Assembly (NCBI RefSeq): GCF_016798325.1
Contig: NZ_JAERVO010000004.1
Coordinates: 310,001-374,000 of the forward strand
DNA length: 64,000 nucleotides
Direction: 5' to 3'
DNA from: Marinobacter mangrovi
GTDB lineage: Bacteria; Pseudomonadota; Gammaproteobacteria; Pseudomonadales; Oleiphilaceae
Below are positions 16,923 through 25,395 of the stretch, in pieces. Position numbers and translations under genes: made by a program. The stretch's first letter is position 1. The number at the start of each line of letters is the position of its first letter. The notes below the pieces were generated by a model. The model made no database searches. It was not told the origin of the DNA and saw only the letters and a program-made list of their open reading frames with translations.

Positions 16923-16953
16923 AGGAGAGTGCGGGAGATTCCCGCACTCTCCT
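16923..16953 (-). terminator. Perfect 13-bp hairpin downstream of the carboxylase gene
   Basis: AGGAGAGTGCGGG (16923-16935) and CCCGCACTCTCCT (16941-16953) form a perfect 13-bp stem with a 5-base loop, six bases beyond the stop of the carboxylase. There is no immediate T-run on the minus strand, although a T5 occurs about 20 bases further on. It is a probable transcript end or 3' stabiliser for the operon. Confidence 0.55.
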
Positions 16954-16958
16954 GATAC

Positions 16959-19900
16959 CTACGCCTCCAGCACCATCAAGGCCTGCCCGGCGTTGATCTG
17001 CTGGCCCTCGGCGCGGGCGATGGCCAGGACCGTGCCGTCCGCCGGTGCGGGGATCTCGATCTCCATCTTCATGGATTCCAGGATCGCCAGCGTCTGACCC
17101 TCGGTCACCGACTCGCCCTGGGCCACGCACAGCTTCCACAGGCTGCCCGCCACTGGCGATTCTACGGGGGTGCCTTCGGGCAGGCCGTCGCTGTCGTGCT
17201 CCGCCAGATCCTGCTGGGACTCGAAGTGGATCTGGCCGCTGGCGACCCAGCGCTCCAGTTCTTCTTCGAAAGCCGCGTTGCGATCAGCCGTGAACGCGTC
17301 GATATCCGCGGCGTTCTCCTCAAGAAACGCCTGATAATCGTTGAGACTGAACGTGGTCTCCTCGACCTGGAACGGGTAGTCGCCCTTGGGGAAGTCCCGA
17401 CGGATCTGCACCAGTTCCTCGGCGCTGACCTCGTAGAAGCGGATCTGGTCGAAGAAGCGCAGCAGGTAGGGCTGCGTGAAGGCCTCTGTCGTGCGATACC
17501 GGTTCCACATCTGCATCGTCCGGCCCACGAACTGGTAGCCGCCCGGGCCTTCCATGCCGTAGACGCAGAGATAGGAGCCGCCGATGCCGACGGAGTTTTC
17601 CGCGGTCCAGGTGCGGGCCGGGTTGTACTTGGTGGTCACCAGCCGGTGGCGCGGGTCGTAGGGCGTAGCCACCGGTGCGCCCAGGTACACGTCCCCCAGG
17701 CCCATCACCACGTAACTGGCCTCGAACAGGATGCGTTTGACCTCATCGATGCTCTCCAGCCCGTTGATGCGGCGGATGAACTCGATGTTGCTCGGGCACC
17801 AGGGGGCGTCCGTGCGCACCGACTGCATGTACTTCTCGATGGCCAGCCGGCAGGCTTCGTCGTCCCAGGACAGGGGCAGGTGGATGATGCGGGACGGCAC
17901 CTCCAGATCTTTCTCCTGTTGCAGGTGTTCCTCCGCCGCTTCCAGTGTCGCCAGTAGTTTGGCCCGGGGCAGCAAGGCGGGATCGAAATGCACCTGCAGC
18001 GACCGGATGCCCGGCGTCAGTTCCAGTATGCCGTCCAGCGCCTGGTCCTCCAGCCACAGCATCAGCGCGTGGGCCCGGAAGCGCAGACGCAGGTCCAGTT
18101 CCAGCGGGCCGTATTCGATCAGCAGGTAGCGGTCGCCGGCCGGGCGATACACCACGTCGACCCCCGCTTGGTCGGCATCAAGCCGCTTGAGGACCGGCGT
18201 TGCCGGTCGGTGATCGCTCACCTCCGTCGTCGCCGGCGCCAGGTTGTCGATGGCATGATCCTGCTCGACCGCTAACCGGTCGGCGTCGTCCAGACTGACT
18301 GGCTGGAAGCGGATTCGATCGCCCGCCTTGAGCTGACCCAGCTTCCACAGGTCCGCCTTGATGGTGGTCACCGGGCACACGAAACCGCCCAGTGACGGCC
18401 CGTCCGGCCCCAGGATCACCGGCATGTCCCCGGTGAAATCGACGGTGCCGATGGCGTAGGCGTTGTCGTGGATGTTGGACGGGTGCATGCCCGCTTCACC
18501 GCCGTCCCGTCGTGCCCATTCCGGCTTGGGGCCCACCAGGCGGATGCCGGTGCGGCTGGAGTTGTAGTGCACCTGCCAGTCGGTGGCGAAGAAGGTCTCG
18601 ACGTCGTTCTCGGTGAAGAAGTCGGGGGCGCCGTGGGGCCCGTAGGTCACCCGGATGGTCCAGCGATCGTTCAGCGCCGGTCGGACCGATGTCGGCAGCG
18701 CTTCGGATGACGTCGTCTGCTCCGGCAACAGGTGCAACACATCACCGGTGCGCAGGGCCCGGCCGCCATGGCCGCCGAACTGACCCAGGGTGAAGGTGCT
18801 GCGCGAGCCCAGGTACGGCTCGCACTGGATGCCGCCGCCGATGGCCAGGTAGGCGCGGGCACCCTGGCCCTGCACCTTGCCCAGCTTGAGGGTCTGCCCG
18901 GCCTGAACCGCCACGGCGCAGAATCGCTCAACGGCCTCGTCATCCAGCGTGGCCTGCATATCGGCGCCGGTCAGCGCGATCACGGTGTCGGTATTGAAGC
19001 GCAGGGTGGGGCCGTTGAGGGTGAATTCCAGACCTGCTGCCGAGCCATCATTGCCCAGCAGCCGGTTGCCCAGCCGGAAGCTGAGGCTGTCGAAGGGGCC
19101 GGAGGGCGGTACGCCGACCGGCCAGTAGCCGGAGCGGCCCGGATAGTCCTGGATGGTGGTCATCGTGCCCGCAGCCAGCACATCCAGCGTGGCGGGTTTG
19201 AAAAGGAAATCATTGAGGTAGCGGGTGGTCATCAGGCCATCCGCGAACACGCCATCGGCCAGCACGTCGCGGACATAATCCCGATTGGTCTCGATGCCTT
19301 CGATGACCGTCTCAGAGAGCGCCTGATCCAGCGCAGCCAGCGCCTGATTCCGGTCAGCGGCGTGAACAATCACTTTCGCCAGCATCGGGTCGTAGAGCGG
19401 GGAGACTTCAAGACCGGCCTCGATCCAGTGGTCGATGCGGGTGGCCTCGCCGTCCGCTTCCGGGAAGCGCACGGTAGTCAGCAGACCGGCGCAGGGCTGG
19501 AAGTCCTTGTTGGCGTCCTCGGCGTAAACGCGCACCTGGATGGCATGACCTTGCGGTGTCAGTCCTTCGGCCAACTCCGTCAGGTTTGTGAGCTCGCCAG
19601 CGGCCAGTTTGACCATCCAGGCCACGAGGTCGACGCCGAACACCTGCTCAGTCACGCCGTGCTCCACCTGTAAGCGGGTATTCACCTCCAGGAAGTAGAA
19701 GGCATTGGTGGCCTGGTCGACGATGAACTCCACCGTGCCCGCGTTGCGGTAATTCACCGAGGCCATCAGCCGCTCGGCGGTATCGTGCAGAGTCGCGCGC
19801 ACGTCGTCCGGCAGGTTGGGGGCCGGGGTTTCCTCGATGACTTTCTGGTGGCGGCGCTGGGCGGAGCAATCCCGCTCGCCGAGCGCCATCGCCTGACCCG

Positions 19901-20549
19901 CACCGTCACCGAAGATCTGCACCTCGATGTGACGGGCCTTCTCGATGTATTTCTCCAGGAACACGCCGTCGTTGGCAAAGTTGTTGGCACTGAGCCGGCG
20001 CACGCTGTCCCAGGCTTTGATCAGGGCGCCGGCGTCGGCGCACACCTGCATGCCGATGCCGCCCCCGCCGGCCGTGCTCTTGAGCATCACTGGGTAACCG
20101 ATGCGGTTGGCTTCCGACAGGGCGTGGTCGCAATCGGTCAGCAGGCCGGTGCCGGGGAGCAGGGGTACGTTGGCCGCTTCCGCCAGTTGGCGGGCGGTGT
20201 GTTTCAGGCCGAAGTCCCGCATCTGGTCCGGCGTGGGGCCGATAAAGGCGATGCCTTCGGCGTCGCAGCGTTCCACGAAGCCCGGGTTCTCGCTCAGGAA
20301 CCCGTAGCCGGGGTGTACGGCATCCACGCCCGCCTCGCGCATGATGGCGAACAGTTTGTCCTGGTCCAGGTAGGTCTGGCTGGCGTTGCCGGTGCCCAGC
20401 GGGTAGGCCTCGTCGGCCTGGCGCACGTGCAGGGAATCGGCGTCCGCGTCGGCGTAGACCGCAACGCTGGTAAGATTCAGGGCCTTCAGGGTGCGGATGA
20501 TGCGGGTGGCGATGGCCCCCCGGTTGGCAATCAGTACCTTGTTGAACAT
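16959..20549 (-). CDS. Biotin-dependent urea/guanidine carboxylase (probably guanidine)
   Basis: 1196 residues in the urea-carboxylase order. An N-terminal biotin carboxylase domain spans about 1-450 (KVLIANRGAIATRIIR; HQKVIEETPAP). A KipA/AHS2-type domain spans about 455-790 (TIQDYPGRSGYWPVGVPPSG) and a KipI/AHS1-type domain about 815-1010. A C-terminal biotinyl domain follows, with the biotinylated Lys in ESMKMEI near residue 1165. Members associated with DUF1989 proteins and ykkC riboswitches carboxylate guanidine rather than urea in published work, and both markers are present here. The product would be carboxyguanidine, passed to the DUF1989 proteins. It is the last gene of the operon. 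Substrate preference is inferred from context, not from active-site residues. Confidence 0.9.
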   Translation of the reverse strand: MFNKVLIANRGAIATRIIRTLKALNLTSVAVYADADADSLHVRQADEAYPLGTGNASQTYLDQDKLFAIMREAGVDAVHPGYGFLSENPGFVERCDAEGIAFIGPTPDQMRDFGLKHTARQLAEAANVPLLPGTGLLTDCDHALSEANRIGYPVMLKSTAGGGGIGMQVCADAGALIKAWDSVRRLSANNFANDGVFLEKYIEKARHIEVQIFGDGAGQAMALGERDCSAQRRHQKVIEETPAPNLPDDVRATLHDTAERLMASVNYRNAGTVEFIVDQATNAFYFLEVNTRLQVEHGVTEQVFGVDLVAWMVKLAAGELTNLTELAEGLTPQGHAIQVRVYAEDANKDFQPCAGLLTTVRFPEADGEATRIDHWIEAGLEVSPLYDPMLAKVIVHAADRNQALAALDQALSETVIEGIETNRDYVRDVLADGVFADGLMTTRYLNDFLFKPATLDVLAAGTMTTIQDYPGRSGYWPVGVPPSGPFDSLSFRLGNRLLGNDGSAAGLEFTLNGPTLRFNTDTVIALTGADMQATLDDEAVERFCAVAVQAGQTLKLGKVQGQGARAYLAIGGGIQCEPYLGSRSTFTLGQFGGHGGRALRTGDVLHLLPEQTTSSEALPTSVRPALNDRWTIRVTYGPHGAPDFFTENDVETFFATDWQVHYNSSRTGIRLVGPKPEWARRDGGEAGMHPSNIHDNAYAIGTVDFTGDMPVILGPDGPSLGGFVCPVTTIKADLWKLGQLKAGDRIRFQPVSLDDADRLAVEQDHAIDNLAPATTEVSDHRPATPVLKRLDADQAGVDVVYRPAGDRYLLIEYGPLELDLRLRFRAHALMLWLEDQALDGILELTPGIRSLQVHFDPALLPRAKLLATLEAAEEHLQQEKDLEVPSRIIHLPLSWDDEACRLAIEKYMQSVRTDAPWCPSNIEFIRRINGLESIDEVKRILFEASYVVMGLGDVYLGAPVATPYDPRHRLVTTKYNPARTWTAENSVGIGGSYLCVYGMEGPGGYQFVGRTMQMWNRYRTTEAFTQPYLLRFFDQIRFYEVSAEELVQIRRDFPKGDYPFQVEETTFSLNDYQAFLEENAADIDAFTADRNAAFEEELERWVASGQIHFESQQDLAEHDSDGLPEGTPVESPVAGSLWKLCVAQGESVTEGQTLAILESMKMEIEIPAPADGTVLAIARAEGQQINAGQALMVLEA

Positions 20550-20645
20550 GGTGGTGATCCTGAACGGGCGGGTCGTCCCGCCTGAATAATCCGGCCGTCA
20601 GGGTCGTCCCTCACGGGGCTCGCAGGGGAGCCGGGTCGCTGGTCG

Positions 20646-21287
20646 TCAGGCCGACCAGATGGCCACTTCGATCGGCGTCGGGTTGTAGCCGTTGCAGGGG
20701 TTGTTGAGCTGGGGGCAGTTGGAGATCAGCACGGTGACGTCCATTTTTGCTTCCAGCTCCACGTATTTCCCGGCGCCCGAGATGCCGTCCTCGAAGGTCA
20801 GCCCGCCGCTGGCCGTCACCGGCACGTTCATGAAGAAGTTGATGTTGTGTGTAATGTCCTGCTTGGCCAGGCCAAACTCGTCGTGGCGGTTGATGGCGAG
20901 CATCCAGCTGTCCCGGCAGGAATGCATGCAGCGCTTGTCCAGCGCGTAGCGCACGGTGTTGCTCTCGCTGGCGCAGGCCCCGCCGAGGGTGTCGTGACGG
21001 CCGCAGGTGTCGGCGACGATCTCCAGCAGCGGGTTACCCCGATTGGACATCAGCACCGTGCCGGCGGACAGGTAAACATTGCCCTGTTCGCGGGTGGTGT
21101 CCATGAAGCTGTAGCGCTCGGCCGGTTCGTCGGCATTGAAGAACAGCGTGTCCGCCGCCTGGTTGCCTTCCAGGTCGAGGATACGGAACGTTTCACCGGC
21201 CTTGATCCGGTGGATGAAGTAATCGCCGGCGGGCACCACCTGGCGGAAGCGGGCGTCGTCCATCTGGCGTTGGCTTTCTCGAATCAT
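20646..21287 (-). CDS. DUF1989 protein, urea carboxylase-associated protein 2 (carboxyguanidine deiminase subunit)
   Basis: 213 residues, cytoplasmic, DUF1989 family. It contains the family pattern [20 protein letters not shown], then a Cys/His-rich core ([22 protein letters not shown]) likely to bind a metal, and [18 protein letters not shown]. Proteins of this type occur in pairs beside urea/guanidine carboxylases and have been shown to act together as a carboxyguanidine deiminase that releases ammonia and yields allophanate. It lies 12 bases downstream of its paralogue and about 100 bases upstream of the carboxylase, all on one strand. Confidence 0.88.
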   Translation of the reverse strand: MIRESQRQMDDARFRQVVPAGDYFIHRIKAGETFRILDLEGNQAADTLFFNADEPAERYSFMDTTREQGNVYLSAGTVLMSNRGNPLLEIVADTCGRHDTLGGACASESNTVRYALDKRCMHSCRDSWMLAINRHDEFGLAKQDITHNINFFMNVPVTASGGLTFEDGISGAGKYVELEAKMDVTVLISNCPQLNNPCNGYNPTPIEVAIWSA

Positions 21288-21299
21288 CAGACGGTCTCC

Positions 21300-22040
21300 T
21301 CAGGCGTTGTCCAGGCTCTGGATCGGATCCAGGTAGTAAAGTCGGGTGTTTTCCAGGGCGCGGCGGTTTTCCGGCCGGTGATTCAGGCAAATGTCGTCCG
21401 CCGTCATCGGCTCGCCGGTGAGGAACTCGACGCGCACCGGGTGCCGGGGGTAGTCGCTGGCCGGGTTGAGCGGGTGCGGGCAGGTGTGCAGCAGCACCAG
21501 CGTGTCCATGTCGAAGCGCAGGGTCACCTGGGCGCCGGCTTCGGAAGCCGACGGGTCGTAGGCCAGGTTGCCGGCGTCGTCGGTGTACACCTTGGAGAAC
21601 AGGTTCAGGTTGGCAGCCATGTCCCGCTCAGTCAGGCCGTATTTGGCCAGCTCGGTCAGGAAGCTCTGCTCGCCGCTGAGGAACCAGTCGTTGCGGTTTT
21701 CCTGGTAGCCGTGCTCGCCGTACTTTTTCAGGCAGGCGGCGTCGCTCAGGTTGCCGCAGACAGTCTCGTGCCAGCCGAAGCTGTCCTCGACGATGGAGGC
21801 CATGCTGCGGCCCATGTCGGAATACAGGCAGTTGCCGCGGGTCAGTTTGAACGTGTGCTGGCCCTTGAGGGTGTCCGGCGCGTTGTAGCGCTCCAGCAGG
21901 TTTTCCGGGTTGTAGAACAGCAGGGCCACGTTGGCGCCGCCGTCCAGATCGGTGAGGCGCAGGCGGGTCCCGCGGCGCATGCGGAACGACCAGTGATGGC
22001 CGCCCGGCAGCGTGGTGTTGTAGATCAGCGCGTCGCTCAT
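21300..22040 (-). CDS. DUF1989 protein, urea carboxylase-associated protein 1 (carboxyguanidine deiminase subunit)
   Basis: 246 residues, DUF1989 family, paralogous to the next gene. Visible motifs are RLRLTDLDGGANVALLFYNP, then NLFSKVYTDDAGNLAYDPSA and the terminal LHTCPHPLNP, where the Cys and His are likely metal or catalytic residues. It is the usual first partner of the two-component deiminase next to the carboxylase. It has no signal peptide. It is separated by about 21 bases from the upstream ATPase gene. It should be co-transcribed under the guanidine-I riboswitch. Confidence 0.88.
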   Translation of the reverse strand: MSDALIYNTTLPGGHHWSFRMRRGTRLRLTDLDGGANVALLFYNPENLLERYNAPDTLKGQHTFKLTRGNCLYSDMGRSMASIVEDSFGWHETVCGNLSDAACLKKYGEHGYQENRNDWFLSGEQSFLTELAKYGLTERDMAANLNLFSKVYTDDAGNLAYDPSASEAGAQVTLRFDMDTLVLLHTCPHPLNPASDYPRHPVRVEFLTGEPMTADDICLNHRPENRRALENTRLYYLDPIQSLDNA

Positions 22041-22061
22041 CGTGTCTCTCCTCGTGCGTGA

Positions 22062-22847
22062 TCAGTCGTTCAGGGCCCGGGCGGTGGAGTCCACCCGGTC
22101 CGCAATCGAATCCAGTGTGTGGGCGTCGTCCCGGCCCACCGGCAGGTCGTAGGTGATGCGGGCGCCATAGGCTCCCGGGGCCTGCGGGTCGAGCCGGTCC
22201 TTGTCGAAAACCCACAAGCGCGTGCCGAGGAAGAAGCCTTCCTCCAGGTCGTGGGTGATCATGAACACGGTCAGGTTCTGTTCCCGCCACAGCTTGAGCA
22301 CCAGCTTGTGCATGTCCCGGCGGATGCCGGGGTCCAGCGCGCCAAAGGGCTCGTCCAGCAGCAGGATGCGGGGCTTCTTCATCAGCGCCTGGGCGATGGC
22401 CAGCCGCTGCTGCATGCCGCCGGACAGCTCGTGCGGGTACTTGTGCATGGCGTGGCCGAGGCCCACGTCTTCCAGCATCTGCCGGGCCTCGTTGCGCAGG
22501 GCCAGACGCATCCGGCCAAAGGTGTGGCCCAGGAAGCGGCTGGACTCCAGCTCGCCGGCCAGCATCACGTTGCGCTCGGCGGTCAGGTGGGGCAGCACGG
22601 AATAGCGCTGGAACACGATGCCGCGGGTCTCGTCCGGTTCGTCCGGGATCGGCTTGCCATCGAGCAAGAGCTCTCCGCGGGTGGGGGATTCGGTACCCAG
22701 CAGCATTTTCAGGAACGTGGTCTTACCGCAGCCGGAGGCGCCGACGATGGTGACGAATTCACCGGTTTCCACGGTGGCGTTGAGGCGTTCGAGCACCACG
22801 TCGTCGCCGTATTCCTTCCAGAGGCTTTTCAGTTCAAGCGTTGCCAT
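22062..22847 (-). CDS. ABC transporter ATP-binding protein (guanidine/urea-type operon)
   Basis: 261 residues. Walker A GASGCGKTTF near residue 40, Q-loop IVFQRYS, signature LSGGMQQRLAIAQAL, Walker B ILLLDEPFGALD and the switch His in MITHDLEEG are all intact. It resembles the nitrate/taurine-type (TauB/SsuB) ATPases. ATG 22847 is chosen over a longer frame to 23060 because GAGGAGG lies just upstream and the longer version would overlap the permease gene. It energises the permease and binding protein encoded upstream. Confidence 0.92.
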   Translation of the reverse strand: MATLELKSLWKEYGDDVVLERLNATVETGEFVTIVGASGCGKTTFLKMLLGTESPTRGELLLDGKPIPDEPDETRGIVFQRYSVLPHLTAERNVMLAGELESSRFLGHTFGRMRLALRNEARQMLEDVGLGHAMHKYPHELSGGMQQRLAIAQALMKKPRILLLDEPFGALDPGIRRDMHKLVLKLWREQNLTVFMITHDLEEGFFLGTRLWVFDKDRLDPQAPGAYGARITYDLPVGRDDAHTLDSIADRVDSTARALND

Positions 22848-22858
22848 CGTTGTCCTCC

Positions 22859-23677
22859 TCAGGCGGTGCGGCCGTGGAACCAGGGGTAGCGCCAGGCGGA
22901 GTAGCGGCGCAGCACCAGGTCGATGACAAACGCCAGCAGTGTAATCCAGACCACGTAGGGCAGGATCACGTCCATGGCGAGATAACGCCGCACCAGGAAG
23001 ATCCGGTAGCCCAGCCCGTCGGTGGCCGCGATGGCTTCGGCGGCGATCAGGAACAGCCACGCCGAACCCAGCGACAGGCGCACGGCGGCGATCAGGCGGG
23101 GCATGATCTGGGGCCAGACCAGCCGCACGATGATCTGCCAGGTGTTGGCGCCGAGGGTCTGCATCTTGATGATCTGCTCTTCCGGGATTTCCTCGGTGCG
23201 CTGTTGCAGGTCGCGGATCAGGAAGGGCGTGATGCCGATGAAAATCAGCATGACCTTGGCCAACTCTTCCAGGCCGAAGGCGATAAACAGGATGGGCAAC
23301 ATCGCCATGGGCGGCACCAGCGATATCCCGGTGATCAACGGCGACAGCCCGGCCCGGAACAAGGGAATGGCGCCGTTGGCGATCCCGAACACCAGACCCA
23401 CCAGGGCGGCCAGGCCGACGCCGATGGCCAGGCGTTGCAGGCTGGCGGCGGTGTCGGTCCAGAGCACGTAATCGCCAGTCCGCTTGCTGGGCTCGAAAGC
23501 CATCCGGTGCATGGCGTCCGCCATGGCGCTGGCCGATGGCAGCAGCTTGTCGTTGGGATTCTCTTCCAGGCGTGCGGTCGAGGCGGCGGTGTAGATCACC
23601 GCAATCAGCAGGAAGGGCAGCAATCCCAGCGCCCAGCGGCTCACGATGCCCGGATGTCGGTTGATCAGTTTCTTCAT
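22859..23677 (-). CDS. ABC transporter permease (guanidine/urea-type operon)
   Basis: 272 residues with about six membrane helices. It has the BPD_transp_1 EAA-type loop near LGANTWQIIVRLVWPQIMPR (residues about 170-190). The TauC/SsuC-like organisation fits the neighbouring ATPase and binding protein. The gene ends 11 bases before the ATPase start and begins about 70 bases after the binding-protein stop. It forms the inner-membrane channel of the transporter, probably for guanidine. Confidence 0.9.
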   Translation of the reverse strand: MKKLINRHPGIVSRWALGLLPFLLIAVIYTAASTARLEENPNDKLLPSASAMADAMHRMAFEPSKRTGDYVLWTDTAASLQRLAIGVGLAALVGLVFGIANGAIPLFRAGLSPLITGISLVPPMAMLPILFIAFGLEELAKVMLIFIGITPFLIRDLQQRTEEIPEEQIIKMQTLGANTWQIIVRLVWPQIMPRLIAAVRLSLGSAWLFLIAAEAIAATDGLGYRIFLVRRYLAMDVILPYVVWITLLAFVIDLVLRRYSAWRYPWFHGRTA

Positions 23678-23745
23678 GGGACAGGTTCCGGCGTCGGGTT
23701 CATGACGGCCGGTCCCGAAGGACCGGCCGGTTCAGAGGTGCGGGA

Positions 23746-24798
23746 TCAGAGATCGCCGTCCGCGGCCATCTTCATGTAGTCCGGTGTGAAGCGCAGTTGG
23801 GTGTTGCCGCTGTTGCCATAGGTGCCGGCCGGTGTTTCCACGCCGATGAACGTGGCATCCGGCGCGCCTTCACCCAGCAGGCCGTGCTCAAAGGAGAACT
23901 CCGCCACTTTCTGCATGGTCTCTTTCAGCTCGGTGCCGTTGACGAAGGCCACCGCCTTGGCCGGGTCATAGAACATGCGGGTGCTGTCCAGCTGGCTGTC
24001 GTAGCCGGTCAGGTCCGTGCCGGACGCGTCGGCCAGGGCCTTGCGGATCTTGATCGCCTCATCGCTGTCGCCCTGCATCTTGCCCATGATCTCGTACCAG
24101 GCGCCGGTCAGGGCCTTGCCCAGCTTGGGGTTGTCCTTGAGCACATCGGTGTTCACCACCATCAGGTCGATGATCTCGCCCGGGATCTTGGACGAGTCGA
24201 ACACCAGGTGGCTGTCCGGCATGGTTTTGATCTCGCTGAGCAGCGGGTTCCAGGTGGCGACCGCGGTGACGTCGTCGCTGGTGTAGGCGGAGACCATGTC
24301 CGCGTCGGAGGTGTTCACCACGGTGAGGTCACGCTCGGTCATGCCGACGGTTTCCAGGGCGCGGGCCAGCATGTAGTGGGAGACGGACAGCTCCACCAGG
24401 TTGACCTTCTGGCCTCTGATGTCCTCGAGCTTGTCCTTGCCCTTGAGCACGATGCCGTCGTTGCCGTTGGAGAAATCGCCCACGATCAGGGCAGTAGAGT
24501 CCACGCCGCCGGCGGCGGGAATGGTCAGCGCGTCCATGTTGGTCATGGCGCAGGCATCATATTGGCCAGCGGTGTACTGGTTGATGGACTCGATGTAGTC
24601 GTTGATCTGCACGACGTTGATGTCGATGCCGTACTTGTCCGCCCATTTGTCGATGATGCCGGAGTCCTCGGCATAGCCCCAGGGCATCCAGCCGACATAG
24701 ATCGACCAGCAGACGTTGAAGGTGTCCTTGGCGAACGCCACGGGTGTGAACGCGAGAGAGAAGAGCAGGGTGATCGTTGTGTACAGCTTACGGGTCAT
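23746..24798 (-). CDS. ABC transporter solute-binding protein (putative guanidine/urea uptake)
   Basis: 350 residues with a signal peptide (MTRKLYTTITLLFSLAFTPVAFA) and an NMT1/TauA-type periplasmic binding fold (WSIYVGWMPWGYAEDSGIID; CAMTNMDALTIPAAGG). It is the first gene after the guanidine-I riboswitch and the binding partner for the permease and ATPase downstream. Such binding proteins in carboxylase operons are annotated as urea-related, but the riboswitch favours guanidine. AAGGAGG precedes the ATG at 24798. Confidence 0.88.
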   Translation of the reverse strand: MTRKLYTTITLLFSLAFTPVAFAKDTFNVCWSIYVGWMPWGYAEDSGIIDKWADKYGIDINVVQINDYIESINQYTAGQYDACAMTNMDALTIPAAGGVDSTALIVGDFSNGNDGIVLKGKDKLEDIRGQKVNLVELSVSHYMLARALETVGMTERDLTVVNTSDADMVSAYTSDDVTAVATWNPLLSEIKTMPDSHLVFDSSKIPGEIIDLMVVNTDVLKDNPKLGKALTGAWYEIMGKMQGDSDEAIKIRKALADASGTDLTGYDSQLDSTRMFYDPAKAVAFVNGTELKETMQKVAEFSFEHGLLGEGAPDATFIGVETPAGTYGNSGNTQLRFTPDYMKMAADGDL

Positions 24799-24871
24799 CG
24801 TGACCTCCTTGGCAAGCGGGTGTCGAGTGATTCGTAAAGCAGCGAGAGGAATCAGATGGCGAGCGCGCCAT

Positions 24872-24978
24872 TGATTGTCCTCCCGGGCTTTTGTCCCGCC
24901 GTGTAACCTTGCAAGAAGGTCGACCGCTCTCGGACCAGGCGTCGGCTTGTGGCCGACCGGAACCCTAGCTGTCTATTG
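24872..24978 (-). promoter_or_regulatory. Guanidine-I riboswitch (ykkC class)
   Basis: On the minus strand the leader contains, in order, CTAGGGTTCCG (from about 24968), CTGGTCCGAGAG (about 24930) and ACGGCGGGAC followed by AAAAGCCCGGGAGGA (about 24900-24878). These are the invariant blocks of the ykkC/guanidine-I aptamer in the correct order and spacing. The aptamer ends about 75 bases upstream of the solute-binding protein start. It activates expression when guanidine is bound in characterised cases. A small ATGGCG/CGCCAT hairpin follows, and the exact expression platform is unclear. Confidence 0.92.
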
Positions 24979-24979
24979 G

Positions 24980-25395
24980 TGTTGCGTCAGATTGTCGTGA
25001 ATCGGGGACGCTGCCGCCTCCCTCAGTGGCGACTGGCCATTTGATTCCTCACACTCACGAGAGAGCAAAGTGAGTGCCAACCTCATCCAAATGCCCGCAG
25101 GCCGCCTTGCCCGTTGAAGTCAGCGGCTGGATTCCGGCTGGCCTGACGGTCATATACGCACTGATTTGGTGCGTAAGTGGGCATCGTTGGCCGTCCTGGT
25201 GCGGTGCCAACCTGTCAGGTTCAATGACTGACGCCGGATACGGCACTGTTTTTGCGGGGGACGGCTTGGGTATTCTTTGTGTTTTGCGAACTATGGCAGG
25301 AAGCGGTCGCCATCGGATTGTCATTCTTCGAGCGTAAGTTCGGCCTCGAATAAAAGACTTCACAATAAACAGACTCCACTACAAAAGGATTTGTC
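24980..25395. other. Intergenic region between the guanidine operon and the PhoD gene
   Basis: About 415 bases between two divergent genes. It must hold the promoter for the riboswitch transcript (minus) and for the phosphatase gene (plus). Short open frames on both strands have no ribosome-binding sites or recognisable products. I see no convincing Pho box or repeat. AAAGGAT lies just before the phosphatase start. Confidence 0.5.

Noticed and set aside
25055-25363. Open frame of about 100 codons on the minus strand between the guanidine operon and the phosphatase gene
   Set aside because: No ribosome-binding site, no recognisable domain, and unusual residue composition for this genome; probably chance.
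24980-25395. Possible Pho box upstream of the PhoD-type phosphatase (CTGTCAGGTTCAATGACTG near 25216)
   Set aside because: Only one half resembles CTGTCA; the second half does not match, so the evidence is too weak.
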